A DNA stretch of 64,000 nt from Lineus longissimus (GCF_910592395.1 NC_088324.1:7344953-7408952); one strand, 5' to 3'; counted from the first letter of the stretch, positions 44,575 through 57,593 are shown. Notes: generated by a model from the sequence alone, not told the origin. A program made the numbers and translations.

Positions 44575-44670
44575 AAGGCCTCACGAAGAATTACGTAGTT
44601 GAGGCATCGAATATTCGCTATAAAGATATTGATTTCTCCTCACGAATTGCGTAATTCTTCGTGAGACCTT
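44575..44670. mobile_element. Foldback MITE with 30-bp arms
   Basis: The left arm (AAGGCCTCACGAAGAATTAC) and the reverse complement of the right arm (AAGGTCTCACGAAGAATTAC) agree over about 30 bp, around a loop of some 35 bp. Class unknown. Confidence 0.75.
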
Positions 44671-44740
44671 CAGGTTAATTTCTTTATGGTAAATGTACAT
44701 GTACATTGTTTTGTGTGTAACAAAAGGGTGTTGAACATAC

Positions 44741-44956
44741 TAGGCGGGTTTCGCAAGTCTTACGCGTAGTTGCGCACGAGGACGTACGAAGTATTTTATC
44801 GACATTTTCTACTGAAGATTTTTACCGACTCCGCCTACCACTTAGTATTTAATAAAACATGATTTACGAGTGAGGCGTGAACGAAATAGCACATGCCTTG
44901 GTGACACCACAGACCTCTGTACTTTGTCGTTTGAAAGGTTGCGAAACCTGCCTATT
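44741..44956. mobile_element. AGGC-family MITE, copy at 44.7 kb
   Basis: Ends TAGGCGGGTTTCGCAAG and, in reverse complement, AATAGGCAGGTTTCGCAA. The best preserved pair of termini for this family in the window. Confidence 0.75.
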
Positions 44957-46439
44957 GTCATTTAAGCGGGGAGAGAAGCGCGGATTTCTCGATGACTAGT
45001 ATTCAGAAATGTTCTCAGATCGGTCGAACTAGAGTGTATATGAACTTCCTCCTGTGCTGGACAAAACAGCCAACTCACTTTACTTAATAAGTGGTGAGGG
45101 TCGAATGCCCCAGTTTATCGGAAATGTGTCAAAAATCCAATCATAATAGTACCTTCATTTCGAGGGATTTGTTAAAACGCCTGTTTTAGCAAACGAAAAA
45201 CGACTGTCAATGCGGCTGTTGCCGATCACATCGCATAGGCACTCAGCCTCAGGTGTGGTGCTAGCTAATCCATTAGTACCCCGGGCATTCCTGGAAACAG
45301 TCTGGATTATGTGGCCTTGTAGTCTTCAATTTCAATTTAGAGGGAATACTTTGGATGTGAAATTAGATGCAGTAATGAACCAGGTGTTCTCGGCTGTGGT
45401 TATATTTTTGATTTCGCTTTTACCGTCATTTTAGCCATACCTTGAGTTTCGTTTTTCCTGGTTACAAATTCGAAGGACCATGTATCAAAAATAATTTAGA
45501 AAAACCCACCTGAGGCTGAAATAAAGTTTCATGCATTTGCGCTTGCCACATTCAGTAACCTTCGCGTGGGTCCTGATTTATGCTCGGAAGTGGTCGGGAC
45601 AACTACACGGTTTGACGGAGGTTGCCGACATGTTGCAGGCGGATGGGTGTTTGCCAAAATCATTGATTGGCGGAAACGCACCACGTGATGTGATGCGATC
45701 CCAGCGGTTTGTTTACTGCTTCACTTAAAAGCACTCAATGTGAACATAAAACGTATCCCAAATTTTTCCAAGGTGTGATTTATGATATTATGATTTTATG
45801 GTATTTCAGATACACGTGTTCATGTACATATGTTTGAAAACAAGCTTGTGATAAGATGACATAATCTGTAAAATATCGGCACTATTTTGGTATCACAGAA
45901 ATAGTTATGATCGTCGCACATGTCGAAGTGTTTACATTCGAAAGAGCCAATCAGTTTGCGGGTTATGGACAGATTTAAATGCAAAGTATGTCTTCTTCAT
46001 ACAACATAGATTGGGTGCTTTGATATATCCCTGTCAGAGTGGCATACCAGCGACATTAACTGCTTTCCACCGAAATAGTTTGAGATGTTGGGTGGCCCAA
46101 AAGAAATTGCCTTTTGGACGGACATAAATTTGATGTTAAATGGACACATTTCATGTATTTGCCAGCGAGAGTCAATGTATCCCATCCATATATTTGAGAT
46201 GGCCCCTAGATCAGAGTGAAATGAACTACCTGAGCCACTTAACAGTGGTTGCTTAGCACAAGGTGCATGATACCAAGCGGGCTGCCTCATCACATCGCAA
46301 TATGATTACTCCAATTTTCCCCGATCACTTCTCGCAGCTGTGCTTGCTCTAAATCCACGTCTCCCCCGACTGAAGCGGCTGAGAGTACGAGTCAGGATGG
46401 CGTTCGGATTAATCGGGTTATGTTTACATTACTATGAAC
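44957..46439. other. Non-coding
   Basis: No supported gene or RNA. Open frames of 65-98 codons lack recognisable features. Confidence 0.35.
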
Positions 46440-46715
46440 AATAAAGGTCGACTACATCGAAAGTGAGGAAAGAGAGGAAAGAAGGGAAAGGGCTAAAATC
46501 ATGGGATTTTTGGAACACATGATTTTTTCGCCTCTTAAAAGCATACGTGTATATGCAAGGGTATAGCATTATTCAGATGACTCTTGTTAAGAGGGTTGCT
46601 TGTTCGAGGATTTCCCATGTTCATTATGATGTCACATAATATATCAGCTGCAGACCGAGCCCCAGTCCTCTATATCGACGTGGCACCTAAGGACTTCGAC
46701 TCGAGTATACTTTAG
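46440..46715 (-). repeat. Dispersed repeat related to the H1-unit segment
   Basis: In reverse complement it carries AGGACTGGGGCTCGGTCTGC and a CCTTTCCCTTCTTTCCTC tract in the same order as 18677 and 18942, with a shorter gap. Strongly diverged in between. Confidence 0.6.
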
Positions 46716-48339
46716 GGGCGCAAATCACGTAGCAGGAACAAGGCGCTCGCTAATTCGACTGGGGCCTTTCATGCCCAAATCGAGTTATAGGAACCAGACT
46801 CGTTTTCGGGGAACACGTATGTGGCGGAACTATTCTGAGAATATTGTTGTCGTATGCCAGCCTTATTGATAAAATCAGGTTAGAGAAAGAGGCGCGTTCA
46901 TAGCTTTATGGTCTGGAGAAGGCTAAGCGCCTTGGATAATTATGTCTCCCCGGCTGATGATCTTACCAGTGAGAGGACCTTTTGTCAAGAAACGTACTGA
47001 GGTCTCCGTTGCGAACAAGTCGCAAAAAGCAGGTAATCGATACCGTGAAATACTAGTAATTACTTTACTTGTGCGGTAAAGTTATAAATTGGTGGCAATA
47101 AAAATAAATGATCTTAATAGTAACACTTTTGTTACTCTTATATCTAAATAAATTTTGTTGAAAAATATTTGTTGAGAAAAAAATGACAGCGACAAAAAAA
47201 TAACACGAATAAAAAAAAGACCAATTCATTAATTAAAATAATGTCAGAATTTGAATGAGAAATCGCAGTTAACAACAAGGCGTTTCTGTAGCAAGCGCAA
47301 TTTCGAGCACTATCGATCAAGAATGCTGCATGAGTGGCTGTTCCGAGTCATCCGAGATCGCACGAGAAGATGTTCTCATGTCTGAAAGCTCGAGACCGCA
47401 GGTGACTGTTTGCAATTGCAACAGCGCATGCGGACGCTTTACAACTTTAAAAAAAATTTACACCCCCTTTATACACCGACGCCCAAATACCTCCAACAAG
47501 GGACTCGGTTTTGCAAGTACGCATTCCTTGTGCGATTGAAGCAACATCGCGTTCAGTGGAAACCTAATAGCAAGAGACATTGACCGGAGGTATTCCGGTT
47601 ACGCGCGGATAGTTGCTACAGTCGACATTCCAGGCTCCTTAGTTAATAATTCAGGCGTTTGCTCGATTCTCGACCTTATTGGCCTCGGTGACGAGAATAC
47701 TAGGTGAGGTCACGTTTTCTTGTTCGCAATAACATCGGGGGCGTACTATAGGAATGACTTAAAGTCCGACCTTGGCGAGCACTTGGAAAGCGCGAACTGA
47801 AAAAAATTGGAAGCATGTCAAACACTTTTAAAAAAAAGTTCACTACATGAAACTAAACAGGAAAACGAGTATGATATCTCTTAAACAATAAAAAATGAGT
47901 TGTCCTTTAAACTCCAGAAAGTGGCCGGGGTAATTCAGATCCAAAAAGCGCTTTCAGATTCATACTTTGATTACTATATTATACAGTCTTGTACCTTTAC
48001 GTGACCTTATCTATAATTGAGTACTTTGAAGGCACTACCGTCCTGATATGTTAGAGGCCATTAAACCAGGATGAGTCTTACCTCTTTGACATCAAATTGA
48101 CTTGATTATTCACGCGGCGGCAGGAAAGACGATATCTTCCAAGACGACTGCGTGATTTTCCTTGCGGCCCTTCCGCATTTCACGAACAAATAAAATTATA
48201 ATTGCCGCTTCGGGCTGAGGAACTCAATCATACTAATCAAGGTATTAATGAATCCTCTGTCATTGTCTTTCATCTGTTCAGTTAACCCTTGCCATCTCCT
48301 TCCCGTCCGTTGATCAACCATGCAGAGCCCATCGCCGGC
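46716..48339. other. Non-coding
   Basis: No supported gene. AT-rich, with A and T runs at 47140-47235. Confidence 0.35.
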
Positions 48340-48550
48340 TTCTGTTTAATTAAATGGGGGGTAATTTGCCCGCCCTGGTAACGTCACGAGGCCAGGTACA
48401 GAGAACCTTCGTGCAACGTCCTAGCCGAAGGACGAAACCATGTACACTGATGTAGAGTATGCGAAAGAGCTGTGATTCTTCCGAGAATTGAACCCACAGC
48501 CTCCCAATTCTGAGCCATTTACTCTAACTACTATGCCATACACAACCTCC
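48340..48550 (-). mobile_element. tRNA-derived SINE, second family
   Basis: On the minus strand, A box TGGCATAGTAGTTAGAGTAA (48519-48538) and B box GGGTTCAATTCTC (about 48483-48495) are at tRNA-like spacing. A core beginning TGGTTTCGTCCTTCGGCTAG (about 48423-48442) follows, a motif type common in marine invertebrate SINEs. It differs in head and body from the 25- and 54-kb SINE. Not a functional tRNA: the acceptor and anticodon stems do not pair well. Confidence 0.72.
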
Positions 48551-49896
48551 CATATTCAGTTTCTATTTTTCAATTCTAAAACTCCATTGATGGATTATCT
48601 TATTTAGATAAGAAGCATTTACGTTTTTCATTTTTCAATACAAATCTGGATTCTGTTTTGGAACTCAACTGTTCGTGATTGACATACGGTTTCCCTCTAC
48701 GACGATGATTGTGTCTAAAATAGTTTAACTAATCAAACGGAAAATGACTGTGATGAGAAGGGAAGCTGAGATTTCTGTTAAGGGCCCTCCGCCGTGACTA
48801 GAGTGGGGAATGAAGAGGCCTTGCCCGCGCCACACAGAAGTCGGCCAATTAGCCGAGTCGGGCATCTAGTAGGGGAAATGTAACGTACTCACATCAAAGC
48901 GATTGCTAAGTCAGGCGTAGTTTCAGTGCAATCTACACAATATAAGCACCACGAGACAGCTTGATTTCTGGTAGCCATGGTGATGGTGTATACAAGATGG
49001 CGACTGACGTGGGTTTATGCCTTTGATTTTTTGGTAGGTCGTGTGACAGGATGATTTCTCCGGCGGCCATTTTGTTGTGCATGCGTGTCAGGCAGCGATT
49101 GGGGTGTCAGGGTAACGTAAATGAAATGATGGATATATGATTGATGTTGCAAAATCATCGGCGCTTATCACCTCGGTGGCGGTTGATTGAGACCCATTTG
49201 TTCCCCTTCCTTTGATGACGGCGTCACACATTATGATTGGCTCAACTCTATCGCACAGGGTATACAAAGTTGAGCGTTCCGATTAGACAGAACGACCGGA
49301 AGTACCCTCACACACCCACTGCAACTAAAGCAACAAGGCCGTTTGTGCCATTTTTTCTAACTATTTGGCGGCTAACCAACCAGCTGTATCAGAAATACCA
49401 TTCCACGGGGACCGAACCTTCAAACCTCCGTTCACGAGACGGACGCCTATGAATATTTAAGAAACATGAACATTCTGACAATGATTGACGAATGTCAGCC
49501 TCTTTCCCCAGGCAAGCAGTATTGCACACTTAATTCGTCACCTCTCGTGTTGTAAAATCTGTCAATCCCATTCCGTGCTATTGGGGACTGATGGCAAAAA
49601 ACACTCGCGAGTCTCTAGCGCACGGGCTACAATCTAAAAGGACACATGTACATTATAATACACCGCTCTCCAAATCGTAATAGACAGGATTTGTAAGATC
49701 ACTGTCTTCGACAAGGCTTTTTGAATGCCTATGGTAAAAAATGGTGACAGTTTGAGGTGGGAAAAAAACGATATGTTAGGAATATGTTATCCGAAATGAG
49801 AAACATTTCTGCAATTCTTTCTTTAAAGAAAGATATTTAGGCCACGTTTATTGTTCACGTGCATACCTCTGGAAATTTGAAATTAAAAAAACTGCA
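48551..49896. other. Non-coding
   Basis: No supported gene. Copies of CAAGATGGCGAC and GGCGGCCATTTTG (48994 and 49063) are promoter-like but have no open frame beside them. Confidence 0.35.
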
Positions 49897-50062
49897 GCAG
49901 CGTGTGCGTGTGGCTGCAATTTTTGACGCATGAAGTACCCTGACGTTTACTTGGCCTCAATTTTCTGATCGGGCTTGATACCTGCAATTTTTGTTGCGCA
50001 ACAAAAATTGAAGCCGCGGTACAACGCACACGCTGCAATTTCTGCAACCAAAATTGCAGTGT
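49897..50062. repeat. Complex inverted repeat with a perfect 26-bp palindrome
   Basis: 49985-50010 reads CAATTTTTGTTGC followed at once by its exact reverse complement. Around it, GCAGCGTGTGCGT (about 49897) and its reverse complement ACGCACACGCTGC (about 50022) add outer arms, and the TGCAATTTT motif recurs four times. Probably a small foldback element. Confidence 0.75.
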
Positions 50063-50954
50063 GGACATCAGGCAAAGTTGCCTTACTGGACCTTATACAA
50101 GCAAAGTGACTGTAGGAGGTGGACCGTTTTAGCAATATCACGGCGTATTGGGTTTTGGTTAGCAGTGCTCTGAGCTGTCACTTTGATAACAGACACCGAG
50201 ATGGCCAGATTAACAAGGTTACAGCCTGACACTTGCTAGTAGATTATTGGGAGCCGAGGCGTGAAACACGCGAGTGTTTTACTTATAATATCAATCACTT
50301 CATATTGGGTTACGGTTGATAGTTTTTTTACGAGACGAGAGATGAAGAAGTGGACGTGTTTCCGCCTGGGAGAATAAACTGGCATATTTGCCAGTCAGTC
50401 ACAGAGCCTTTTGCTTCTGCGTTTAATCCGTCGCAAACTTTCCCAGAACTTGTAACTAATTTTTATCAACTCATTGAAAAGATATCACCAAGACTTGCAC
50501 AATGATTCCTTATTTTAGCTCTAAATGTATAGAGATATACAGACTATTTTGTCGAAAAGAAAAAATGCATTATTTCAATTCCCGTGCTATGGCGTGATAG
50601 TGATAATTCTTTGTCTTAGAGAGGTTTTCGAATTTCCTGAAAAAACTTATAATGGTTGAATTTTATCCGCCAGCTAGCGCGCGCGCATCAATGATTTCGT
50701 AGTTTATATGCAAAATTGACACTCAACAATTTCCTTCATTTGTGCAAACTTACTTATATCCACCACACCTCTCTCAATTTTCAATTAGATAGAAAATGTT
50801 GTTTATGTTGACGTTGATGAACTATTTTAACGATTTGAAATTAGAAATGGTTTTCATCTTCAACCTTTGATATTTGTGAATATTTATGGATCTTGATCCT
50901 ATTGTTGGGCGAAAGGTTACTCAGTCGGTGTCTTGGTTACGTGGCGTGTCGATG
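50063..50954. other. Non-coding
   Basis: AT-rich, no gene seen. Confidence 0.35.
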
Positions 50955-51183
50955 AGGTAGGTTTTGCAAACCCTCTACGAACATCGAAATACGAACTACG
51001 AAGGCCTGCGTTGTCATCAAGGCGTGCGCTAATTTGTTAACGCGACATTCGTGAATCGTTTTCTATACTTACATTTAGTTGTCCGAGAAATCCATGAAAT
51101 ATTCAAACATGGTCGACGATGAAGCACACTTCGTAATTCGAAATTCGTAGCTATTCGTAATGTTTGCGAAAGCTGCCTATAGC
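50955..51183. mobile_element. AGGC-family MITE, copy at 51 kb
   Basis: Left TAGGTTTTGCAAACCCTCTA and right (reverse complement) TATAGGCAGCTTTCGCAAAC. Contains the CTACGAAGGCCTGCGTTGTC variant of the family signature near its left end. Confidence 0.65.
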
Positions 51184-52330
51184 CTCACTCGACAAAGACC
51201 CGACTCGCGCAACGCAACTTACGCAATAAATTTAATCCTATCCGATCGCGTATGGCCTTCTTATTGTTTGAAAAATAAAAGCTGAAGCTATTGAAATTTG
51301 CGAAATGTCAAATTAAAGCTCTCATTAGATTAATTCACAACAAACAGATAAAGTGAACTTTACCTTTCGCCAATTAGAATACCAACCAAGTTGTCGTCAA
51401 TTTTGATAAGATCGCATTAAAAGGAATTTGGAATTCTCTTAGCTATAATTCGACCTGCGGCATTCTAATAGGAAATGAATTTCATCTTCAACCATAATCC
51501 CATTGCCTGGCAAAATGTCCTCTGTCTCCTGGATTATCCGTCGTGTCAGCTTTGCCACAGCCGACAAAGACCCGCCTCGCGCAAGTTACCCTATCTTCCT
51601 GTAACTTTCATCCCTTCATCTCGCGTCTGACCTTTCTAATAAGACGCTATTAAGAGCATGTAACAAGTACATGTCCTCTGAATCGATTAGAGTGACATCA
51701 AAGGCATAGAGGCTTTATGGCCTCTAGGTTACACTGGATGTGAATGAATGACTTCATTATGGTATTATATGTACAGTCTTGGCCTCGGGACATATGGGAG
51801 TGAGTTGAGCTTGAATCCGGGAAAGATAGCTTGGGTAATATCGGGGCATTTGCACGGGACTAAACCCAACCAGAACTAACTAGACCTGACAAGATCACAA
51901 GTGGCGTACTAAGTCTAAAAAATATGGGCGTGTACACGATGCAAAAAGTGGTCCAAAATTAGAGGGGTGCCACTTTTTAGCCAACATCGAACAAGACTAG
52001 ACAAGACACGATCACATTTGCGCGCGTTTACACGAAATACTCATCTAGAGCGATCTGGATTGATTTAGATCGGGTTGGTTCCGTGTAAACAACCCGATAT
52101 GTGTGATACGTTTTGTGTAGAAACCGCATCGGATTCATCATCGATACATTTGATAATAATCAAGTGATGAATACATTACAACTACGGAATTGAAATAGGC
52201 TGTCTCCCCCAAACACCAGTGGAGTAATATGTTGACCAAAATATCAAAATCAATGCAAGAATGTAATGATTGTAGTTTGACGAAGACTCTAATCAGTGAA
52301 TACCTTTTCGGAGCCAAGACTATTTCGGCT
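51184..52330. other. Non-coding with a short direct duplication
   Basis: CGACAAAGACCCG(A/C)CTCGCG occurs at 51190 and 51561, each followed by related sequence for about 90 bp. No gene seen. Confidence 0.4.
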
Positions 52331-52680
52331 ACAGAACGCTGCCATATCGGGAGTACCTTTCATGATTGTACATGCAGTACAAAGGTAAAACGTTATTCGT
52401 AGGCGACAATATATATCAACGCCAGCTTCAGGACGCTGTCATGTCGGAAGTAATTTTTATAATTTACCAAGAATGAACATGATGACGGTGTTCGCCGTTC
52501 TTCTTTGGTGACACAGCTGGTGACACTGTGCATCAAGGCCAGCTTCAGGGCAGTGCCATGTCGAGAAGTAATCTTAATGATTTTATGACCCAGAATGTAC
52601 ATGCAGTAAGTAAGCTAAGATGTTATTCGTAGGCGACACTTTACATCAAGGCAAGTTTCAGGGTGATGACACGGTGGAAA
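52331..52680. repeat. Diverged tandem repeat, about 110-bp unit, four copies
   Basis: Anchors: ACGCTGCCATATCGGGAGTA (52336), ACGCTGTCATGTCGGAAGTA (52434), AGTGCCATGTCGAGAAGTAA (52552), GATGACACGGTGGAAAAG (52664), each preceded by CATCAAGGCCAGCTTCAGG-like sequence in the later copies. Confidence 0.7.
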
Positions 52681-54003
52681 AGTTGTGGTGGCCGTGCCAT
52701 TCAGCCGGGATTCAAATAGTATTTTAAAGATTCGACCTTGTAATACGTGTTGTGCATCAATACAGGAACATGTGGTTCGCTCTGCAGTGAAAAAGGCGCC
52801 ACGTTTGACAATTTGTATGAATGCCATCGCCGTTCCAACTCAGGTCACTCCAGGCCAAAGAGCCTATTTTGCAAAAGGTACGATACGAGCTGTACAAAGA
52901 AGAACCCCACCCACAAAGGTCGGCAAACTAAGATTTTCAGGGGCATGTCCAATGTATGGACCCTAACACATATGCACATCAGACGGCAATTGACTTTGCC
53001 GTTGCTGGCCTTTACGGGCTGGCATGCCGACAAGCCCAGGCAAGAACGGCACGCCGCAAACAACTTTCTTCGTGCAAAACATACCGGAGACAAAGCAGGC
53101 TGGACTTTGGCTCCTCCGTACGGTCCATTGCCTGCCCATGCCACAACGAGACAAGACAAAGTCTGGTGGCCGAGGATTAAAGCGGAGGCATGATTGCGAC
53201 TGACGGATGTCACCTGAATACCAACGTCTCCAGCTGTACCGTCTAATCATCATATTGACGTTTCAATAAGCAGGAAGGCGATAGAGGAATTGTGCTGTTA
53301 CAGGCTACAGATCAGAAACGATAATATTCATAATCAGTGTTTTTTTCTCAACCTAACTGGTCATCCAAGATATAAACATGGGTCTTAATTAACACTGTTA
53401 TACAGTTCCGAAGCACCCCATCAGTATGCTCCTAAATATCTGCGAAGCACGGGTCGGCGTAAAAGTAGCAAAAAATCCCCCCTGGAAAAGTGTCCAGCCC
53501 TACAGTATTCTGTCGAATTATCTGTCATGAGTAGATGCGTGGTGAAGACTTAACGACTCCGTTAAGCAGCCAAAGTTTATCCATGGATTCATTAATGCGG
53601 TTGAAGTCTATTCTTGCAATTCGGTTTTACGCAAAGGTTTCAGGATGGTAATTAGCTCAAGAAGAACATGCGAGCGATTATTAATTAGTGTCATCAAAGG
53701 AATGATTATGTGAAATCCTTTTTTTCTCCGAAGATCTAATTAAACAGGGAGAACAAAATTTGTCGATTTATCGGTTGAATGTAAGTCCGATTTAAAATGA
53801 CGAACGAAGACACGTGCTACTACATCAATCGAGTGGATCGAAGGAGCTCGCCTTTTCGTTTAGCCAAATTTCTAATTTGTCGGTGGGTGTGGAAACGCCG
53901 ACAAGTAGAATCATATAACAGTTTTGTATAATGAAAAAAATTAATTGTTACTTATGAGGAATCTCTTATTTTAAAGGTCTTGATAATTAAAGAAAAAAAA
54001 CTA
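52681..54003. other. Non-coding, with overlapping open frames of unknown meaning
   Basis: 52747-53193 (148 codons, plus) overlaps frames on both strands at 52685-53253. No domain, start context or splice evidence favours any of them. Relatively GC-rich for the window. Confidence 0.3.
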
Positions 54004-54320
54004 TCCATCATCTTCTTCTTCATCATCGTTCGGTCTGCACTTGGAGGTGATTTTCTCCAGGGGGTATTCCTCCTCAAAAGTGAGCTGAGCGTTTATGCGT
54101 GCCACTGCAGTTATGCTCCAATTGGGTTTATAGGCCCAGTGAAGGAACCTCGGTTTTATGTCTCATTCCAAGGACTGTGAAGAGCCAGGAATGTTAGGTT
54201 CTTGAAGGCCACGCCGGTTCATCCAGAAATACAATCCTGGTGTCTCCCCGGGATCGAACCGGGGCCCCTTGTGTGCGGTAGCAGGCAGTCTTAACCAACC
54301 AATATTGGGGAGTTTCATTA
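54004..54320 (-). mobile_element. tRNA-derived SINE, same family as 24858-25190
   Basis: On the minus strand: head with B box GGTTCGATCCCGG (54248-54260), body CCAGGATTGTATTTCTGGAT and GAACCGGCGTGGCCTTCAAG shared with the 25-kb copy, and a 3' simple-repeat tail of GATGATGAAGAAG type at 54004-54026. Diverged, so older than the unit-B copy. Confidence 0.82.
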
Positions 54321-55967
54321 TACACTGGTGTATATCTCGAAGGGCGAAATACAAACAAGTATAACTTCATGGAAAAAGGGAATGAAGTCGTGAACACAAC
54401 TAAAGCGAGACCATATTCAGCCCCCCCCCCTTCGTCATCATGACATGCTTGTCATAACGCAAGAGACGCGCGCTCTATTATTCAGACCGATTAGTGAAGA
54501 TGCGCAGATATTGATATTGATCTGAAAAACTATCCATGTAATAGCTACATGTAATCGATGATGCTTAGATAAATTACAGATGAGATGCGGGCGTCTTCCC
54601 CACCGATGCCTCTACTAAGCAACAATGACAAGTCGATTGAAATTGTTTCAATCATTAGATTGCGAGCATTATCTATAGTGCGGGATGGGAAAAAAAAGAA
54701 GTTTTTGTCGTCCTCAGATGTCACAATCTCACTCTGCCTCCCCGGGGTTTTCGCGCAAAAGAAGCATTTAGAACAATTTAAGTGGTCAGCCGAAAGTTTT
54801 CCTAAGTGAAAAGTGAAATAAATCTACTTTCCTGTGAGAAAAAAGCTCTATCTCAGGAAGAAATGGTTGCAGTTACAAGCGAAATTTTCACCATTGACTT
54901 TAAAGGAGACTTTTTTTTCTTTTCGAGCCGTAGGATGTATAGTTTCTGATAAACCGGCGTTTAAAGTTATATGACATAATCTACGTGATCAAATAAATAT
55001 ATTTAGAGGACCAACAGAGTTATCATTTTATCAGCATAACCAAGTTGTCGGCTGCCCAGTCACTTTCCACTCTACAATTAATAGTTTCTGTCAACAAATT
55101 GCACATAAAACGGAAAAATTCAAAATCTGGCCGAAATATCAAGGAATTCTGATTTTCATTCCGACTGGCCCATATACAGATCGGCCTACCTAGACGATTA
55201 CTTGACGCAAGAACCCTCTCAGCGGAAAACGAGGGCAACTCAAGTGCCTCTCCATCGAGGACACTCTTGGGACTGGCAAGTGTTGTCATTAATACAGAGG
55301 TGTCCTGATTGGCGAGGTCACAATAATTCAATAACTGTATACATGTAGGATAGTCATTGAAACATTTGAAAATAATAGCCCCGCCACGAAAAGAAAATGA
55401 TGCAAAACCATTTTGAAAAAGACAGCACTACCTCCTACGGATTACCAAAATCTGGTCCACTGCCCGCCGCGCGATATGTTAACAGTCCACGAGGGAGGCT
55501 GCTCAATATCACGGGGAGCAAAGTGGGCGAAAACTCATCCTGGATCAATCAGACAGGCTATTGATTCTCTTGTTATCAGTCGTGTCAGTTCAACTGTGGT
55601 GATAAGCATTGATCGCACTCAAGTGATGCTAAAAGATACATACTCACATGTTATGAAGTGGCCAATTTGGAGGATATATACAGCTGTGCAGTAAAGCGTT
55701 CGTGGGTTTGTATACTTGGGGAAATGATTGGGTTGGAAGCGACATTCGGGGATGAAATGGATTCAAGCAATATTGCTCGAAGAAAGAAATTTTACTGAAG
55801 GTTTTTGATGCTTTTCCATACTCTCAAATTGTTTTCGGAAGTGGCTTATTTTGAGGCATATCACTGTTCAGCAAAGCTTCAATGGATTGCATTCCCAGAG
55901 AGTGACATGTCCAGGCGTAAAGGTTCTCACCAGTATACTATCCCAAAATTTGATTGCCATTGATAAC
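54321..55967. other. Non-coding, one dispersed repeat
   Basis: 55038-55128 pairs with 43493-43583. C run at 54420-54430. No supported gene. Confidence 0.35.
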
Positions 55968-56105
55968 AGCGTTCGTTGTGCACTTGGAGGTGTTTTTGTC
56001 CTATGAGTATTCCTCCTCTGAGGCAGGATGAGCGTTTTGACGTGCCTTTACGGTTACATGTTGGCACCATGTGGGTTTATAAGCCTAGTCACTCCGTCTT
56101 GGCCA
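55968..56105 (-). mobile_element. 5'-truncated SINE tail
   Basis: Matches 54028-54155: GCGTTCGTTGTGCACTTGGA, then TATTCCTCCTC, then GGGTTTATAAGCC. The tRNA head is missing, as expected for a truncated retrocopy of the same family. Confidence 0.7.
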
Positions 56106-57550
56106 GAGGTATATGGTCTGCGCATGCATACATAAAGTAGAAATCCGACCTTTTGGGGTTTTTTTACAAGCTCAAAACCCCTTCGGGGTGCATATTTTTT
56201 GCTGGCTGATGACAACTCTAGGTTTTCAAAACCTCAAAAACGTGTAGAAAAAACCCACATAATAATGCGAATCATTCTTTCATGCGAATCACGTTTTTAC
56301 TGGTAAAATGTTTTGAGGGCAAAATGCAACATGATTTAATTACAAATCCAGCAGACAGGCTCTTGTAACCTACTTATATTTTCCAAATAAATTTTTCTCG
56401 TCTTAATCACGGAAAAACCTGCATCTACTCGTGAGTGCTCTCCCACTACAAATTTATCTTTTTCTCGTCCTAGATTCAGGGCATTTCCTTATTGTTTCTG
56501 AACCGTTTTTGAATGTTGGCGTGCATACATTCATGTACATCAACTCGGACTGAGAGTAGTGATGCTGCTAACCGGTTGAACTGAACACTCGAGCGCGGTT
56601 CCTAGAAGGTCACGACCTCGTACTCGGAGTCGGAGACGGCGGCTGCCAATCCTGTCTGATACTAGGGATGCTGCGGTTGTCATCATTTCTCTCTCCGAGA
56701 CGACCAAAATTCTGCTTAGATTCACAAAACGGAGCAAATTCCTCTCGTCTCCAAATTCAAACGCGCGCCCCCTGGCAGTAGAGTTCACGAAAGTTTCCTC
56801 CAATGGAACGAATAGGATCATTTCTTGGTTCATTTGGCACTGTGCAACACACCATTAAGAACAGATTCAACAAATTTACATCAGGAAATGTAGTTTATTA
56901 AGATTAGTTTATTTGCCGAGGGTGTACCAGGTCGAAGCAGTGGTGTCTGTTAGATCTAAAATTGAGGCAACAGTTTGATGAGCTAGAAGAAGTTTTGTTC
57001 TCAGCACTGTCAAGAACCATGCACGCTTACTGCTATCGCCAAAAACGTTGGGGTGATCTGTAATATGAAGACACTGCAAAATTCTTCATCTTCTTTTGAT
57101 TAAAACAAATCATCTAGATTAGACGTGGAATTTTGATTTTTTTCTTCAGAATTCCAGACGCGAAACTGAACGCAATAACGTAGTAATCGTACAGTCTGTC
57201 ACGAGCTGTGGATGACTCAAACATTATCAAGCGCTATATAAGAACATAATAACTTTCAATTTTTTTTCATTCTAACAGTCACTGGTCAGTGTGAAGTAAA
57301 TATCCACGCGTCTGAATTGGGATGCAGAGTGTAGGTACACAATGTTTGTCCTTACTAGATTTAATCCGGATTATTTGTCGAGCTAGCATGGATTCTCATC
57401 GCATCAAGAGGCTTTTAACTCTAAGCTGACACGTGTAAAGAGCTGTTGGTTTGCAACAGCCATCAGTTTAATTGGATGCCGTTTGGTCGGAGGGGAATAA
57501 AATCAGGATCTTCATTGAAAGCCTCTCAGTCTAGGGCCGTAGCCTATGTA
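56106..57550. other. Non-coding
   Basis: No supported gene. 56157-56270 has GGGGTTTTTTTAC and GTAGAAAAAACCC arms resembling the foldback at 5641-5784. Confidence 0.35.
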
Positions 57551-57593
57551 GGGGTGGTGTGGGGGTGGTGTGGGGGTGGTGTGGGGGTGGGGA
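57551..57593 (+). repeat. G-rich 12-bp minisatellite
   Basis: Nearly four units of GGGGGTGGTGTG. Repeated G4-5 runs could form a G-quadruplex. Confidence 0.85.

Noticed and set aside
48480-48550. Possible minus-strand tRNA gene
   Set aside because: SINE head: it continues into a conserved SINE-type core and lacks proper acceptor pairing.
52747-53193. 148-codon plus-strand frame, with overlapping frames on both strands
   Set aside because: Open frames in all directions suggest base composition rather than selection. No domain seen.
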